A stretch of 64,000 bases of DNA from Nonomuraea sp. MG754425 (GCF_021699195.1 NZ_SSXE01000008.1:1-64000); one strand, 5' to 3'; positions 1 to 8,054 are shown, counted from the stretch's first letter. The notes: generated by a model from the sequence alone, not told the origin. Program-made: numbers and translations.

Positions 1-798
1 CCGCGGGCGGGTCGCAGGCGGCGATGGCCAGCCGGGTCTTGCCGACGCCGCCCCGTCCGTGCCCGTGCCCGGGACGGAGCTGATCGGCAGGGACGCCGAC
101 GTGCGGCGGGCGGGCGCGGGGGCGAGCTGCCGCCTGACGGCCCGCGTCTCGGGGGCGGGCTCGACGCCCAGCTCGGCGGACAGCCGCCGGCGCAGCTCGT
201 CGTAGCAGGCCAGCGCCCCCGCCCGGTTGCCGGACCGGGCCAGGGCCGTCATGAGCAGACGGTGCGCCTCCTCGTCGTACGGATCGAGCCCGGTCACGAT
301 GTACGCCAGCCGCGCCACCTGCCCGGCCGGCTCGTCACCCGCGCCCAGCAGCAGCTCCCGGAGCAGCAGCCGCACCCCGTGGCGCTCGCGCTCCAGCCAG
401 TCGGCGAAGGCCGGGGCGTCGTGGAAGGAGACCCCGTCCATGAAGTTCCCGCGCCACAACCGCAGGGCCTCGGCCACCGTCGGGGCCTGGGCGAGGTGGC
501 GGCGGTCCACGAAGCACTCGTCGGCGGCGCGCAGGCGTACGTGCTCCCGGGTGACGTCGAGCCAGCCGCCGACCTCCTTGCGCAGCTCGGACAGGGCCAG
601 GCGCAGACTGCCCCTGGCGTTGGCGTCCGGTCGCTCGCCCCACAGCAGCCCCGCCAGTTCGGCGCGCGGCCGGGGCGCGGCTGAGGTCGCGAGGTAGCAG
701 AGCAGGGCGCGCGCCTTGGCGGAGCGGACGTCCACGGGCGCGCCTGCGATGGACAGCTCCGGCGCGCCGAGCAGGAGCACGGTCAGCGACTCCCTCAT
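1..798 (-). CDS. AfsR/SARP-type BTAD regulator, partial, with a scrambled junction
   Basis: The ATG at 798 opens a winged-helix plus bacterial transcriptional activator (BTAD) region of about 220 residues. It starts MRESLTVLLLGAPELSIAG and contains RAELAGLLWGE, LWRGNFMDG and ending motifs such as ELGVEPAPETRAVRR. Proteins of this family activate transcription through the N-terminal domain and usually carry an NB-ARC ATPase and TPRs behind it. The Walker A sequence GRGGVGKTRLAIA is present on the minus strand at about 20-58, but it is not in the BTAD frame. The expected pre-P-loop motif (TELIGRDADVRR) lies between them on the plus strand, at about 71-110. The gene therefore seems to hold a micro-inversion and a loss of sequence, or the assembly is wrong here. 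The BTAD frame itself stays open to base 1, so the gene leaves the window. The family is certain; the intactness is doubtful. Confidence 0.75.
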   Translation of the reverse strand, partial: MRESLTVLLLGAPELSIAGAPVDVRSAKARALLCYLATSAAPRPRAELAGLLWGERPDANARGSLRLALSELRKEVGGWLDVTREHVRLRAADECFVDRRHLAQAPTVAEALRLWRGNFMDGVSFHDAPAFADWLERERHGVRLLLRELLLGAGDEPAGQVARLAYIVTGLDPYDEEAHRLLMTALARSGNRAGALACYDELRRRLSAELGVEPAPETRAVRRQLAPAPARRTSASLPISSVPGTGTDGAASARPGWPSPPATRPR

Positions 799-866
799 GG
801 CTCAGGAGGGTAAGCGCGAGGCCGCCTCGCGATCTGTGCGAAAAGATACATCCGGCCTGTGCTCTG

Positions 867-878
867 GGTGACTTCACC
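867..878. promoter_or_regulatory. Palindrome GGTGA-CT-TCACC in a divergent intergenic region
   Basis: A perfect 12-bp palindrome lies between the BTAD regulator (leftward) and the small secreted protein (rightward). It could be an operator for either gene. The other BTAD gene in the window (start near 13084-13102) also has a palindrome built from TCACC/GGTGA arms at its start, with the arms in the opposite order. The function is inferred only. Confidence 0.25.
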
Positions 879-970
879 TGGGCGTTAACGGTGCGCTCAC
901 GGCGGCCTGCCGACTCTGGTGCCGCGTTCCGCGAAGTCCGCGGGACGGACGTCCATCGAGGAGCACCGGC

Positions 971-1441
971 ATGATGCGCTCTGCCCCATTGATCACCGCG
1001 CTCGCACTGGCCGCGGGCCTGACCGCGAGCCCGGCCGCCGCCTCCGTCGCGGCCTCGAACTGCCGCGTGGAGCTGTACGACATCGACAACCACGACGTGG
1101 ACGAGAGGGACGGCAAGGACGAACTACGCTTCCTGGTCGGCGGGAACCTGTTCCCGCCCAACGGCTACGTCAACGTGCGCAACGGCGACGACCGCGACCC
1201 GGCCGACTTCGGCTTCCCGAGCACCTCCGTCAGCAACACCGGCAGCGCCACCTTCGACCTGCGCGAGGTCACCCCGCCCGCCGTCGGCCGCGGTGACAGC
1301 CTCGGCACCGTCGTGGTCTGGGGCAGCACCGTGTGCGCGCCGCTCGCGACGGGCGCGGTCGACTACGTGGAGGACTTCGTCGAGGGGGACGACGAGACCT
1401 TCTACTCCTACCAGGTCAAGCTCAAGGTGACCGGACTGTAG
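971..1441 (+). CDS. Small secreted protein of unknown function
   Basis: This is a 156-residue protein with a clear Sec signal peptide: MMRSAP, then a hydrophobic stretch ALALAAGLTASPAAA, with cleavage expected near residues 24-28. The mature part is acidic, has two cysteines (in NCRVELYD and TVCAPL) that could form a disulfide, and ends in a beta-rich segment (YSYQVKLKVTGL). The composition suggests a small extracellular beta-sandwich, but no family is recognised. A good GAGGAG ribosome site at 958-963 supports the ATG at 971. The gene stands alone, divergent from the BTAD regulator, and is followed by a strong hairpin. Confidence 0.8.
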   Translation: MMRSAPLITALALAAGLTASPAAASVAASNCRVELYDIDNHDVDERDGKDELRFLVGGNLFPPNGYVNVRNGDDRDPADFGFPSTSVSNTGSATFDLREVTPPAVGRGDSLGTVVVWGSTVCAPLATGAVDYVEDFVEGDDETFYSYQVKLKVTGL

Positions 1442-1452
1442 CCGGTCACGGG

Positions 1453-1492
1453 AGGCCCCGGACGCCGGCGGCGACGCCGGGCCGGGGCCTTC
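1453..1492 (+). terminator. Rho-independent-like hairpin after the small secreted protein
   Basis: The arms AGGCCCCGG and CCGGGGCCT enclose a GC-rich loop that can itself pair, followed by TTCATTAAT. It lies 12 bases past the stop codon of the gene ending at 1441. Confidence 0.6.
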
Positions 1493-1503
1493 ATTAATGC
1501 ACC

Positions 1504-2721
1504 GTGTCGTGGCAGGGTTCGAGCGTGGTCCACGCCCTCACCCTGGCCGGGTGCCCCGTGCACGAGCTGCTCGACCGCCAGGCCACCAGGCTGGCCCGGC
1601 GGCTCGTGAGCGGCTTCTCCGAGCAGATCCCCGTCTACCGGCGGCTGCCGAGGGAGGAGCTCGACGGCGACATCACGTTCATCACCCAGCACAACCTGCG
1701 CCTGATCTCGCGGGCCTTCCGCGACCGCCGGCCGCCCGGCAGGGCCGACCTCGCGCCGCTGCGGGAGTCGGCGGCGCGCCGCGCCCAGGAGGGGGTGCCG
1801 CTCGAAGCGCTGCTCGCGGCCTACCACCTGGGGGCGCGCATGATGTCGGAGTGGTTGTTCGCCGACGCCGGGCCCGCCGACCTGGACGACGTGCTGGAGG
1901 CCAACCGGATCGTGCTGCTCTACATGGAGGGGGCCACGGCCGCCGTCTGCTCGGCGTACCTGGAGGAGCGGGAGAGCCTGCTCAGCCAGGAGCAGCACGC
2001 CATGCACGCCGTCGTCGCGGCGCTGCTCGGCGGTGACCGGGCGGCGCTGGCGGGTCTGCGGCTGCCGCCGCGCTACCTGGTGCTGGCCGTGGCGGCGGGG
2101 CGGCACCCCGACGAGGACGGTCCCGGCGGGCCGGTCGCCGGGCGGCGCAAGCTGCACCGGCTCAGGAGCGCGGTGCAGCGGTTCACGGCCGAGCCGGTGC
2201 TGCCCGCGCTCGACACGGCGGGCGGGCTCGTGCTGGTGCCGCTCCAGGGGGAGGGACCCGAGCTCGGCGAACTGGCACGGACGGCGGGCAAGGCCGCGGG
2301 CGTGCCGGTGTGGCTGGCCGCCGAGTGCGCGCCGCCGCAGGAGGTGCCCGCGGCGGCGCGGCTGGTGGAGGAGGTGCTGGAGGTGGTGCGCGTCTTCGAG
2401 CAGCCACCGGGCGGCTACCGCCTGGCCGACGTGCTGCTCGAATACCAGCTCACCCGGTCGAGCCAGGCCACGGAACTGCTGGCCGGGCTGCTCGACCCGC
2501 TGCTCGACCACCCCGACCTGCTCAGGACGCTCACCGCGTACCTGGACCTGGGCCTCGACCGGCGGCGTACCGCGGAGTTGCTGCACGTGCACCCGAACAC
2601 GGTCGACTACCGCCTGCGCAGGGTCGTCGGGCTGACCGGGCTCGACCCGATGGACCCGGCCCACCTCCAGCGGATCGGGGCCGCGCTGGCGGCCCGCCGG
2701 CTCACCGGGCCGCCCCAGTGA
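1504..2721 (+). CDS. PucR-family helix-turn-helix transcriptional regulator
   Basis: A protein of about 405 residues in the PucR/CdaR style. An N-terminal all-helical region (LARRLVSGFSEQIPVYRRLP, then QEGVPLEALLAAYHLGARM) is followed by a central degenerate GGDEF-like region. The C-terminal HTH is the diagnostic part: LDLGLDRRRTAELLHVHPNT followed by VDYRLRRVVGLTGLDP. Such proteins sense small metabolites and usually act on neighbouring catabolic genes. No obvious catabolic partner lies next to this one. The start is a GTG at 1504 without a strong ribosome site; a GTG about 20 bases downstream is possible. The 3' end overlaps the convergent SGNH hydrolase gene by about 20 bp. Confidence 0.85.
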   Translation: MSWQGSSVVHALTLAGCPVHELLDRQATRLARRLVSGFSEQIPVYRRLPREELDGDITFITQHNLRLISRAFRDRRPPGRADLAPLRESAARRAQEGVPLEALLAAYHLGARMMSEWLFADAGPADLDDVLEANRIVLLYMEGATAAVCSAYLEERESLLSQEQHAMHAVVAALLGGDRAALAGLRLPPRYLVLAVAAGRHPDEDGPGGPVAGRRKLHRLRSAVQRFTAEPVLPALDTAGGLVLVPLQGEGPELGELARTAGKAAGVPVWLAAECAPPQEVPAAARLVEEVLEVVRVFEQPPGGYRLADVLLEYQLTRSSQATELLAGLLDPLLDHPDLLRTLTAYLDLGLDRRRTAELLHVHPNTVDYRLRRVVGLTGLDPMDPAHLQRIGAALAARRLTGPPQ

Positions 2722-3580
2722 CCGCCCCAGTGACCGCCCCAGTGACCGCCGCAGTCACCACTCCGGCGAAGCCGCGCATGCCCGCCGCGTTCGGATGGAA
2801 CGGCGCGGCCGGTGAGGCGGGCACGTACGGCTCGATCCACCGCGCGCCGGCCGAGGCGCACGGGTCGTGGCCGACGCTCGGGGTCTGCAGGTCGATGAAG
2901 CCCACGCCGGCCGCGGCGGCCTGCTCGGCCAGCATCTGGTTGAAGTACATGAGCGTGGCCCGGATGTAGTTCGCGTCCGCCTTGATGATCGGGACGCGCG
3001 GGTAGCAGCCGTTCTGCGGCGCGTACGTGCCGTAGCCGACCATGAAGATCCTGGCCCGCGGGGCGCGGGCGCGGATGTCGGAGACCAGGGTGAGCAGGCG
3101 GGGCCGCAGCGCGTCGGTGTCGACCCGCCACTTGTCCTTGCCGTCCACGACGTAGTCGTCGTTGCAGGCGTCGCCGATCGGCGGGGGCAGCAGGTTCAGG
3201 CAGTCCTCGATGAAGCCGGTCAGGCCGACGTCGTTCGCGCCGATCTGCACCGTGACCAGCGTCGTGTCGGCGCTGAGCGCGTCGAGTTGGGGCGCGACGT
3301 CGCCGAGTTCGGTGCTCTGCGGCTGGTACATGTCCTTGGTGTCGGCGCCCGAGCAGGTCACGTCGCGGAAGGTGGCCGCGCCGATGGCCTGGGCGGTCAG
3401 GCGCGGGTAGTCGCGGTCGGAGCGCAGGCAGCCGAGATGGATCTGGTTGGGCACGAGCGGTCCCGCGGCGGCGGAGTCGCCCAGGGCCACGTACACCTCG
3501 GATGGGGCGGCTTGCGCCGGTGGGGCGAGGGCGAGCGCGAGGCACGCGGTGGTGAGCAGCAGGGACATTCGCCGGAGCAT
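2702..3580 (-). CDS. Secreted SGNH/GDSL-family hydrolase (esterase/lipase type)
   Basis: A 292-residue protein with a Sec signal (MLRRMSLLLTTACLALALAP, cleavage after PAQAA). The SGNH blocks are visible: block I VALGDSAAAG with the nucleophile serine, block III IGANDVG, and block V FHPNAAGM with the catalytic histidine. Paired cysteines recall secreted actinomycete esterases. It probably hydrolyses an ester bond outside the cell; the substrate is unknown. The ribosome site AAGGAG precedes the ATG at 3580. It lies about 35 bases behind the PhoX-like gene on the same strand, so the two are probably co-transcribed. The last residues are a short repeat (VTGAVTGAVTGA) made by a 12-bp tandem repeat that also spans the stop of the convergent gene. 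Confidence 0.88.
   Translation of the reverse strand: MLRRMSLLLTTACLALALAPPAQAAPSEVYVALGDSAAAGPLVPNQIHLGCLRSDRDYPRLTAQAIGAATFRDVTCSGADTKDMYQPQSTELGDVAPQLDALSADTTLVTVQIGANDVGLTGFIEDCLNLLPPPIGDACNDDYVVDGKDKWRVDTDALRPRLLTLVSDIRARAPRARIFMVGYGTYAPQNGCYPRVPIIKADANYIRATLMYFNQMLAEQAAAAGVGFIDLQTPSVGHDPCASAGARWIEPYVPASPAAPFHPNAAGMRGFAGVVTAAVTGAVTGAVTGAAR
2711..2758. repeat. 12-bp tandem repeat at a convergent gene overlap
   Basis: Four units of CGCCCCAGTGAC; the last unit is degenerate (CGCCGCAGTCAC). The units read as the C-terminal VTGA repeat of the SGNH hydrolase on the minus strand. They also carry the stop codon of the PucR-type gene on the plus strand. Confidence 0.85.
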
Positions 3581-3615
3581 GGCGACTCCTTCACAGGGGG
3601 TGAGCGGGGGTGTCG

Positions 3616-4743
3616 TCAGCGGCGGAAGGGGCCGGTGACCTCGTAGGTGATGCCTCCGGTGCCGGCGGTCTCGCCGCTGGTGCCGCGCTGGGAGGAGAAG
3701 TAGAGCCGGGTGCCGTCGGGGGAGAAGGCGGGCCCGGTGATCTCCGACCGCTCCTGGCCGTCGAGCCGCATGATCGGGGCCACGACGCCGTCGGGGGTGA
3801 TGATGTTGATCTCCATGTTGCCGCCGTCCTCGGCCACGTAGAGGTCGCCGGACGGGCGGCCGGTGATGTTGTCCACGCCGTCGAGCGTGCCGCCGCCGTC
3901 GTAGATCGCGGTCACGGTCTGGCGGGCGGTGTCGTACGCCCAGACCTTGCGGTCGCCCTTGGCGGTGAAGTAGCAGACGCCCGCGGCGTAGTGGCAGCCC
4001 TCGCCGCCGTCGAAGTGCCTGGCATCCGCGACCTGGTGCCTGGTCTGGCGCTCCAGCACGGCGGGCGACGGGTCGGGGACGGGCCGCCACTCGACGCCGT
4101 CGCCGCCGGTGCCGCACAGCACGTCCAGCCGCCCGCTGGACAGCTCGCCCCAGGTGGTGGGCGTGAAGCGGTAGAGGCAGCCGTCGCTCTCGTCCTCGGT
4201 CAGGTAGATCACCTTGTGGTCGGGGTCGCAGGCGGCGGCCTCGTGCTTGAAGCGGCCCATGGCGGGACGGGGCTGGGCCCCGCGCACGCCGTACGGGTCG
4301 GTCTCGTAGACCCGGCCGCGGAAGATCTCCTCGCACGACAGCCAGGTGTTCCAGGGGGTGGCGCCGCCCGCGCAGTTGAGGTTCGTGCCGTTCAGGACGC
4401 GGTAGGCGTCGCCGATCGACCCGTCGGCCCGGAACCTGATCGCCGACGCGCCGCCCACCAGCGGCACCTCGGAGTTGGACACGTAGATCCAGCCGGTGCC
4501 GTCGGGGAAGCAGGCGCCTCCGTCGGGGGCCGGGTGCCAGAGCGTGCCGCCGACGCTGCGGCCCGTCCTGGCCACGACGCGGCCGGTGAATCCGGCGGGT
4601 AACGCCATGCCGTTGGCGTCGGGCCCGCCGAGCGGACCGTACGGGCTCACCCCGGCGGTCACCGACGCCACCGCCTCGTGCCACACCGCCCCGGAGAACG
4701 CCACCGATACGGGCACGGCTGTCAGAAAGGTACGGCGGCGCAT
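3616..4743 (-). CDS. PhoX-like alkaline phosphatase (DUF839 family), Tat-exported
   Basis: A 375-residue protein beginning MRRRTFLTAVPVSVAF, a twin-arginine-like signal. The body shows features of the PhoX/DUF839 beta-propeller family: NCAGGATPWNTWLSCEEIF with its conserved cysteine and two glutamates, GRFKHEAAACDP, VIYLTEDES, RTPARQ-type calcium-region sequences late in the protein (DNITGRPSGDLYVAEDGG) and GPAFSPDGTRLYFSSQRG near the end. Family members bind calcium and iron and release phosphate from organic esters outside the cytoplasm. It is the first gene of a likely two-gene unit with the SGNH hydrolase downstream. An inverted repeat TGTGA-N4-TCACA lies about 100 bases upstream. Phosphatase activity is inferred from the family. 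Confidence 0.85.
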   Translation of the reverse strand: MRRRTFLTAVPVSVAFSGAVWHEAVASVTAGVSPYGPLGGPDANGMALPAGFTGRVVARTGRSVGGTLWHPAPDGGACFPDGTGWIYVSNSEVPLVGGASAIRFRADGSIGDAYRVLNGTNLNCAGGATPWNTWLSCEEIFRGRVYETDPYGVRGAQPRPAMGRFKHEAAACDPDHKVIYLTEDESDGCLYRFTPTTWGELSSGRLDVLCGTGGDGVEWRPVPDPSPAVLERQTRHQVADARHFDGGEGCHYAAGVCYFTAKGDRKVWAYDTARQTVTAIYDGGGTLDGVDNITGRPSGDLYVAEDGGNMEINIITPDGVVAPIMRLDGQERSEITGPAFSPDGTRLYFSSQRGTSGETAGTGGITYEVTGPFRR

Positions 4744-4843
4744 GAAGGCTCTCCCGTGGTCGCGGTTGGATTCGCAGACACACGATGAGCCATGCTCGTC
4801 ATTCTGTGAACTGGACAGGGCAGTAAACGTCGGCGGTCAAATC

Positions 4844-4857
4844 TGTGACGCCTCACA
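4844..4857. promoter_or_regulatory. Inverted repeat TGTGA-CGCC-TCACA upstream of the PhoX-like gene
   Basis: A perfect 14-bp palindrome about 100 bp upstream of the phosphatase start. The half-sites match the CRP/FNR-family TGTGA motif, but the spacer is 4 bases rather than the usual 6. Candidate operator only. Confidence 0.3.
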
Positions 4858-4910
4858 AAGCCGCCGGAGCTGAGGTGAGCAGGGGTGAGCCGGGGTGACG
4901 GTGGGCCGGG

Positions 4911-5360
4911 TCAGGGTGAGCCGGGCCGCCACATCGGCCGGAGCAGCGCCCCGTCCGGCGGCGCGTACGGCTCCAACGCCTGGTACCCGTGCCGCGCGTA
5001 CAGGTCGCGGTTGCGCGGGTCGCCGGCCTCCAGGTACGCGGGCCGCCCGCCCAGCCTGGCGTGCTGGTAGTGCGGCAGGGCCGTGCCGAGCCCCTGGTCG
5101 TGCCGTTCGGGGTGCACGGCGAGGAAGGCGAGGCGGTGGTGCGGCGGCTCCGGGCGGTTGGCCGCGGACAGCCCGTCGAGCGTGCGGAACCGTTCGGCCC
5201 ACTCGCCGGTGGCCTCGGAAAGCCTGCGGTCGTAGTCGTGCGGGACGGGCGGCGGCGAGTCGTGACGCAACCACACGGCCACGGCGGGGCCGTCGTCGAT
5301 CAGGTGGATCTCGCCGTGCTCGGCGGCGTGCTCGACGAGGATGCGGAAGCCGGCGGGCAG
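4911..5360 (-). CDS. GNAT N-acetyltransferase, apparently missing its N-terminus
   Basis: The reading frame encodes LPAGFRILVEHAAEHGEIHL followed by typical GNAT motifs: HRLAFLAVHPERHDQGLGTA (acetyl-CoA-binding motif A, in the variant QGLGTA) and LEAGDPRNRDLYARHGY (motif B). Homologues of this type normally carry about 40-50 more residues before the LPAGFR segment. Upstream the frame holds only low-complexity Arg/Gly/Pro sequence up to a TAA near 5424. No ATG or GTG occurs before the internal GTG at 5282, which would leave just 123 residues and remove the first strands of the fold. The gene is most likely a 5'-truncated remnant abutting the promoter of the carbamoyltransferase. The coordinate 5360 marks where family-like sequence begins, not a proven start. 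Confidence 0.6.
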   Translation of the reverse strand: MPAGFRILVEHAAEHGEIHLIDDGPAVAVWLRHDSPPPVPHDYDRRLSEATGEWAERFRTLDGLSAANRPEPPHHRLAFLAVHPERHDQGLGTALPHYQHARLGGRPAYLEAGDPRNRDLYARHGYQALEPYAPPDGALLRPMWRPGSP

Positions 5361-5503
5361 TACCCCGGGCCGGCCCGTCCGCCCGAAGCGTGGCGATCTC
5401 CGGCTTCTGGCGTTTCGCTGACGTGTCCCTTACGCGGTTGGGAGATCCACTTGTTCCTGCCTGGGGTATCGGTGCCCGTGATCACGATCAGGAGGCACTG
5501 CAG

Positions 5504-7189
5504 ATGGCGGACTTTCCCATCGTTGTCGGCATAAATCGCACCAAGGATGGTTCCATCGCCGTCGCGGTGGGCGAGTCGGGCATGTACGGCCTGCAGAAGG
5601 AGCGCGTCAGCCGCCGCAAGCACCACTGGGGCCGCCTCGGCGACCTGCCCGACTGTTACCTGCCGGCCATGCCGCTGCTGAAGGAGCCGGTGGACCTGGT
5701 CGTCGAGGGGTACTCGTCCGACACCGAGATCGAGCACGTGGGCGCCTACCAGGAGGAGGCGCGCGAGACGCTCGGGCTCAAGGGCGGCGCGCCGATCGTG
5801 CTGGTCTCGCACCACCTCACCCACCTCTACAGCGCGTTCTACCCCTCGCCGTTCGAGCAGGCCGCGGGGCTGGTGATCGACGCGCGGGGCAGCCGGGTCA
5901 GGGACTTCACCGAGCACGCCCCGCTGCCCGCGGGCACGGGCGGCGACCTGCTGGAGGTGGCCTCGTTCTACCGGTGCTCGCGCGGGCGGATCGAGTGCCT
6001 GGCCAAACAGGTCTGGGACGGCGACTGGGACCGTCCCGCCGGCCTCGGCTGCTTCTACACGCTGCTGACCAGGATGGTGTGGTCCGAGGGCGAGGGCAAC
6101 GAGGCCAAGGTCGCCGACCTGGCCGCGTTCGGCGACCCCGACGCGCTCGGCCTGCCCGACCTCGACGTACGCGGCCACGAGGTGCACATCCCGCCCGCCT
6201 GGCTCAGGACGTTCGGCCGCCACGACGTCTTCGTCTACGAGCCCGGCGGCGAGGAGTTCCGCCGCGCCGCGAACCTGGCCGCCGCCGGCCAGCGCGCCTT
6301 CGAGCGGGCGCTGGCCCGGGTGGTGGCCTGGCTGCACACCGAGACCGGGCTGGACACACTGGCCTTCGCCGGCGGGGCCGCGCTGAACTGCGCGGCCAAC
6401 GGCCGGCTGCTGCGCGAGTCCCCGTTCCGCGAGGTGTACGTCCCGCCCGCCCCGCACGACGGCGGCACGGCCGTGGGCTGCGTCCTGTACGGGCTCGTCG
6501 CCTGCCTCGGCGCGGACAGCCGCTTCCGCTGGACGGACGACTTCCTCGGCCCGGTCCCCGACGGGAGCGAGATCGAGGCGGCCGTCCGCGCCCTGCCCGA
6601 CGGCCTGTACGCCGAGCGGCCCGACGACCTGGCGGGCGAGGTGGCGGCGCTGCTGGACAGCGGGCGCGTGGTGGGGCTGCACCAGGGCCGCAGCGAGTCG
6701 GGACCGCGGGCGCTGGGCAACCGGAGCATCCTCGCCGACCCCCGCAACCCGGACATGCAGGACTACATCAACTTCGAGGTGAAGGGGCGCGAGTGGTTCC
6801 GTCCGCTGGCGTCGCTGGTGCCGGCCGAGCACGCCGGGGACGTCTTCGATGTGGCCGGGCCCGCCCCGTTCGGGCAGTACGCCGCCGACGTCCACCCCGA
6901 GTTCCGCGACCGGCTGCCCGGGATCACGCACGTGGACGGCACGTCCGCGCCGCAGACGGTCGAGCCGGAGCGCTCCCCGTTCCTGCACGCCCTGCTGAGC
7001 AGGTGGCACGCGCGGGCCGGCACGCCGGTACTGATCAACACCTCGCTGAACAGGTCGGGCGAGCCGCTGACCGAGACGCCGGACCACTCGATCGAGACCC
7101 TGCGCCAGAGCGGCATGCACGCGCTGGCGATGCCGCCGTACCTGATCCGCAAGCGGGCCGAGCCGCCGCTCCCCGGGCCGCCCGCCTGA
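5504..7189 (+). CDS. NodU/CmcH-family carbamoyltransferase
   Basis: A 561-residue enzyme, full length for the family. It transfers a carbamoyl group from carbamoyl phosphate (via carbamoyl-AMP) to a hydroxyl or amino group, typically while tailoring antibiotics or Nod factors. The N-terminal ASKHA-like domain starts VVGINRTKDGSIAVA and carries the metal-binding motif SHHLTHLYSAFYPSPF. FAGGAALNCAANGRLL is the conserved nucleotide-domain segment. The C-terminal signature SGPRALGNRSILADPR and LINTSLNRSGEPLTETP complete the family pattern. AGGAGG at 5490-5495 fixes the ATG at 5504. No other biosynthetic tailoring gene sits next to it, so its acceptor cannot be predicted. The enzyme is probably cytoplasmic. 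Confidence 0.92.
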   Translation: MADFPIVVGINRTKDGSIAVAVGESGMYGLQKERVSRRKHHWGRLGDLPDCYLPAMPLLKEPVDLVVEGYSSDTEIEHVGAYQEEARETLGLKGGAPIVLVSHHLTHLYSAFYPSPFEQAAGLVIDARGSRVRDFTEHAPLPAGTGGDLLEVASFYRCSRGRIECLAKQVWDGDWDRPAGLGCFYTLLTRMVWSEGEGNEAKVADLAAFGDPDALGLPDLDVRGHEVHIPPAWLRTFGRHDVFVYEPGGEEFRRAANLAAAGQRAFERALARVVAWLHTETGLDTLAFAGGAALNCAANGRLLRESPFREVYVPPAPHDGGTAVGCVLYGLVACLGADSRFRWTDDFLGPVPDGSEIEAAVRALPDGLYAERPDDLAGEVAALLDSGRVVGLHQGRSESGPRALGNRSILADPRNPDMQDYINFEVKGREWFRPLASLVPAEHAGDVFDVAGPAPFGQYAADVHPEFRDRLPGITHVDGTSAPQTVEPERSPFLHALLSRWHARAGTPVLINTSLNRSGEPLTETPDHSIETLRQSGMHALAMPPYLIRKRAEPPLPGPPA

Positions 7190-7262
7190 GCGTCAGGTGA
7201 TGTGGAGGCGCAGGTCAGCGCGGTTCTTGGGTTCCGGGGCGGTGCCGGGTACGTTCGGTGGC

Positions 7263-8054
7263 ATGCGCGTCCACCGACCCGCCGCGGCGCTGACCCTGCT
7301 CGCCGCGCTGTCCGCCGGGTGCGCCGCGCCCGCCGTCCATCAGGCGGTGCCGCCCGTCCCGGCGTCGTCCGGCGTCACCCGGTCGCCGGACGCGGGCCCG
7401 CTGGCGGGGAAGACGGTGGTGATCGACCCGGGGCACAACGGCGGCAACGCCTCCCATCCGAAGGAGATCAACCGCCAGGTCGATGTCATCACCGGCCGCA
7501 AGCCGTGCAACACCGTCGGCACCGAGACCGCCGACGGCTACCCGGAGCACGCCTTCACCTGGGACGTCGCCGGCCGGCTGAAACCGATCCTGGAACGGCT
7601 GGGCGCCGAGGTCGTGCTCACCCGTCCCGACGACAAGGGTGTGGGCCCGTGCGTCACCGAGCGGGCCGCGATCGGCAACGAGGCCAGGGCGGACGCCGTC
7701 GTGTCCATCCACGGCGACGGGGCCGCGCCGGGCGGGCACGGCTTCCACGTGATCATGCCGGGCCTGCTGCGCGGGCACAACGACAACGTGGTCAAGCCGT
7801 CGGCCAGGCTGGGCCGGGACCTCCGCGACGCCTACCGGGAGGGCACCGGCCTGCCGTACGCCACCTACACCGGCCGGGACGGCCTGCAGACCCGTACCGA
7901 CCTGGGCGGGCTCAACCTGTCGAAGCGGCCGGTGGTGTTCATCGAGTGCGGCAACATGCGCAACCCGGGCGACGCCGCCAAGATGTCCGACCCCGCCTTC
8001 CGCGAGCGCATGGCCGCCGCCCTCGCCATGGGCGTCAGGCGGTTCCTGGACTAG
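7263..8054 (+). CDS. N-acetylmuramoyl-L-alanine amidase (Amidase_3), lipoprotein
   Basis: A 263-residue cell-wall hydrolase that would cleave the bond between N-acetylmuramic acid and the stem peptide, using zinc. A lipobox (LLAALSAGC) near residue 20 predicts a membrane-anchored lipoprotein. Motifs: VVIDPGHNGGN (zinc-ligand histidine), a central acidic/histidine segment (ADGYPEHAFTWDVA), VVSIHGDGA (second zinc histidine) and VVFIECGNMRNPGDA with the catalytic glutamate. The insertion around RKPCNTVGTET with cysteines resembles mycobacterial Rv3717-like amidases. The ATG at 7263 was chosen because the signal peptide starts there; a longer frame upstream adds only Arg-rich sequence. Monocistronic by position. 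Confidence 0.88.
   Translation: MRVHRPAAALTLLAALSAGCAAPAVHQAVPPVPASSGVTRSPDAGPLAGKTVVIDPGHNGGNASHPKEINRQVDVITGRKPCNTVGTETADGYPEHAFTWDVAGRLKPILERLGAEVVLTRPDDKGVGPCVTERAAIGNEARADAVVSIHGDGAAPGGHGFHVIMPGLLRGHNDNVVKPSARLGRDLRDAYREGTGLPYATYTGRDGLQTRTDLGGLNLSKRPVVFIECGNMRNPGDAAKMSDPAFRERMAAALAMGVRRFLD

Noticed and set aside
2702..4783. A continuous frame joining the phosphatase region to the SGNH hydrolase
   Set aside because: The phosphatase uses a different frame. A signal peptide with its own ribosome site at 3580 marks an independent hydrolase gene.
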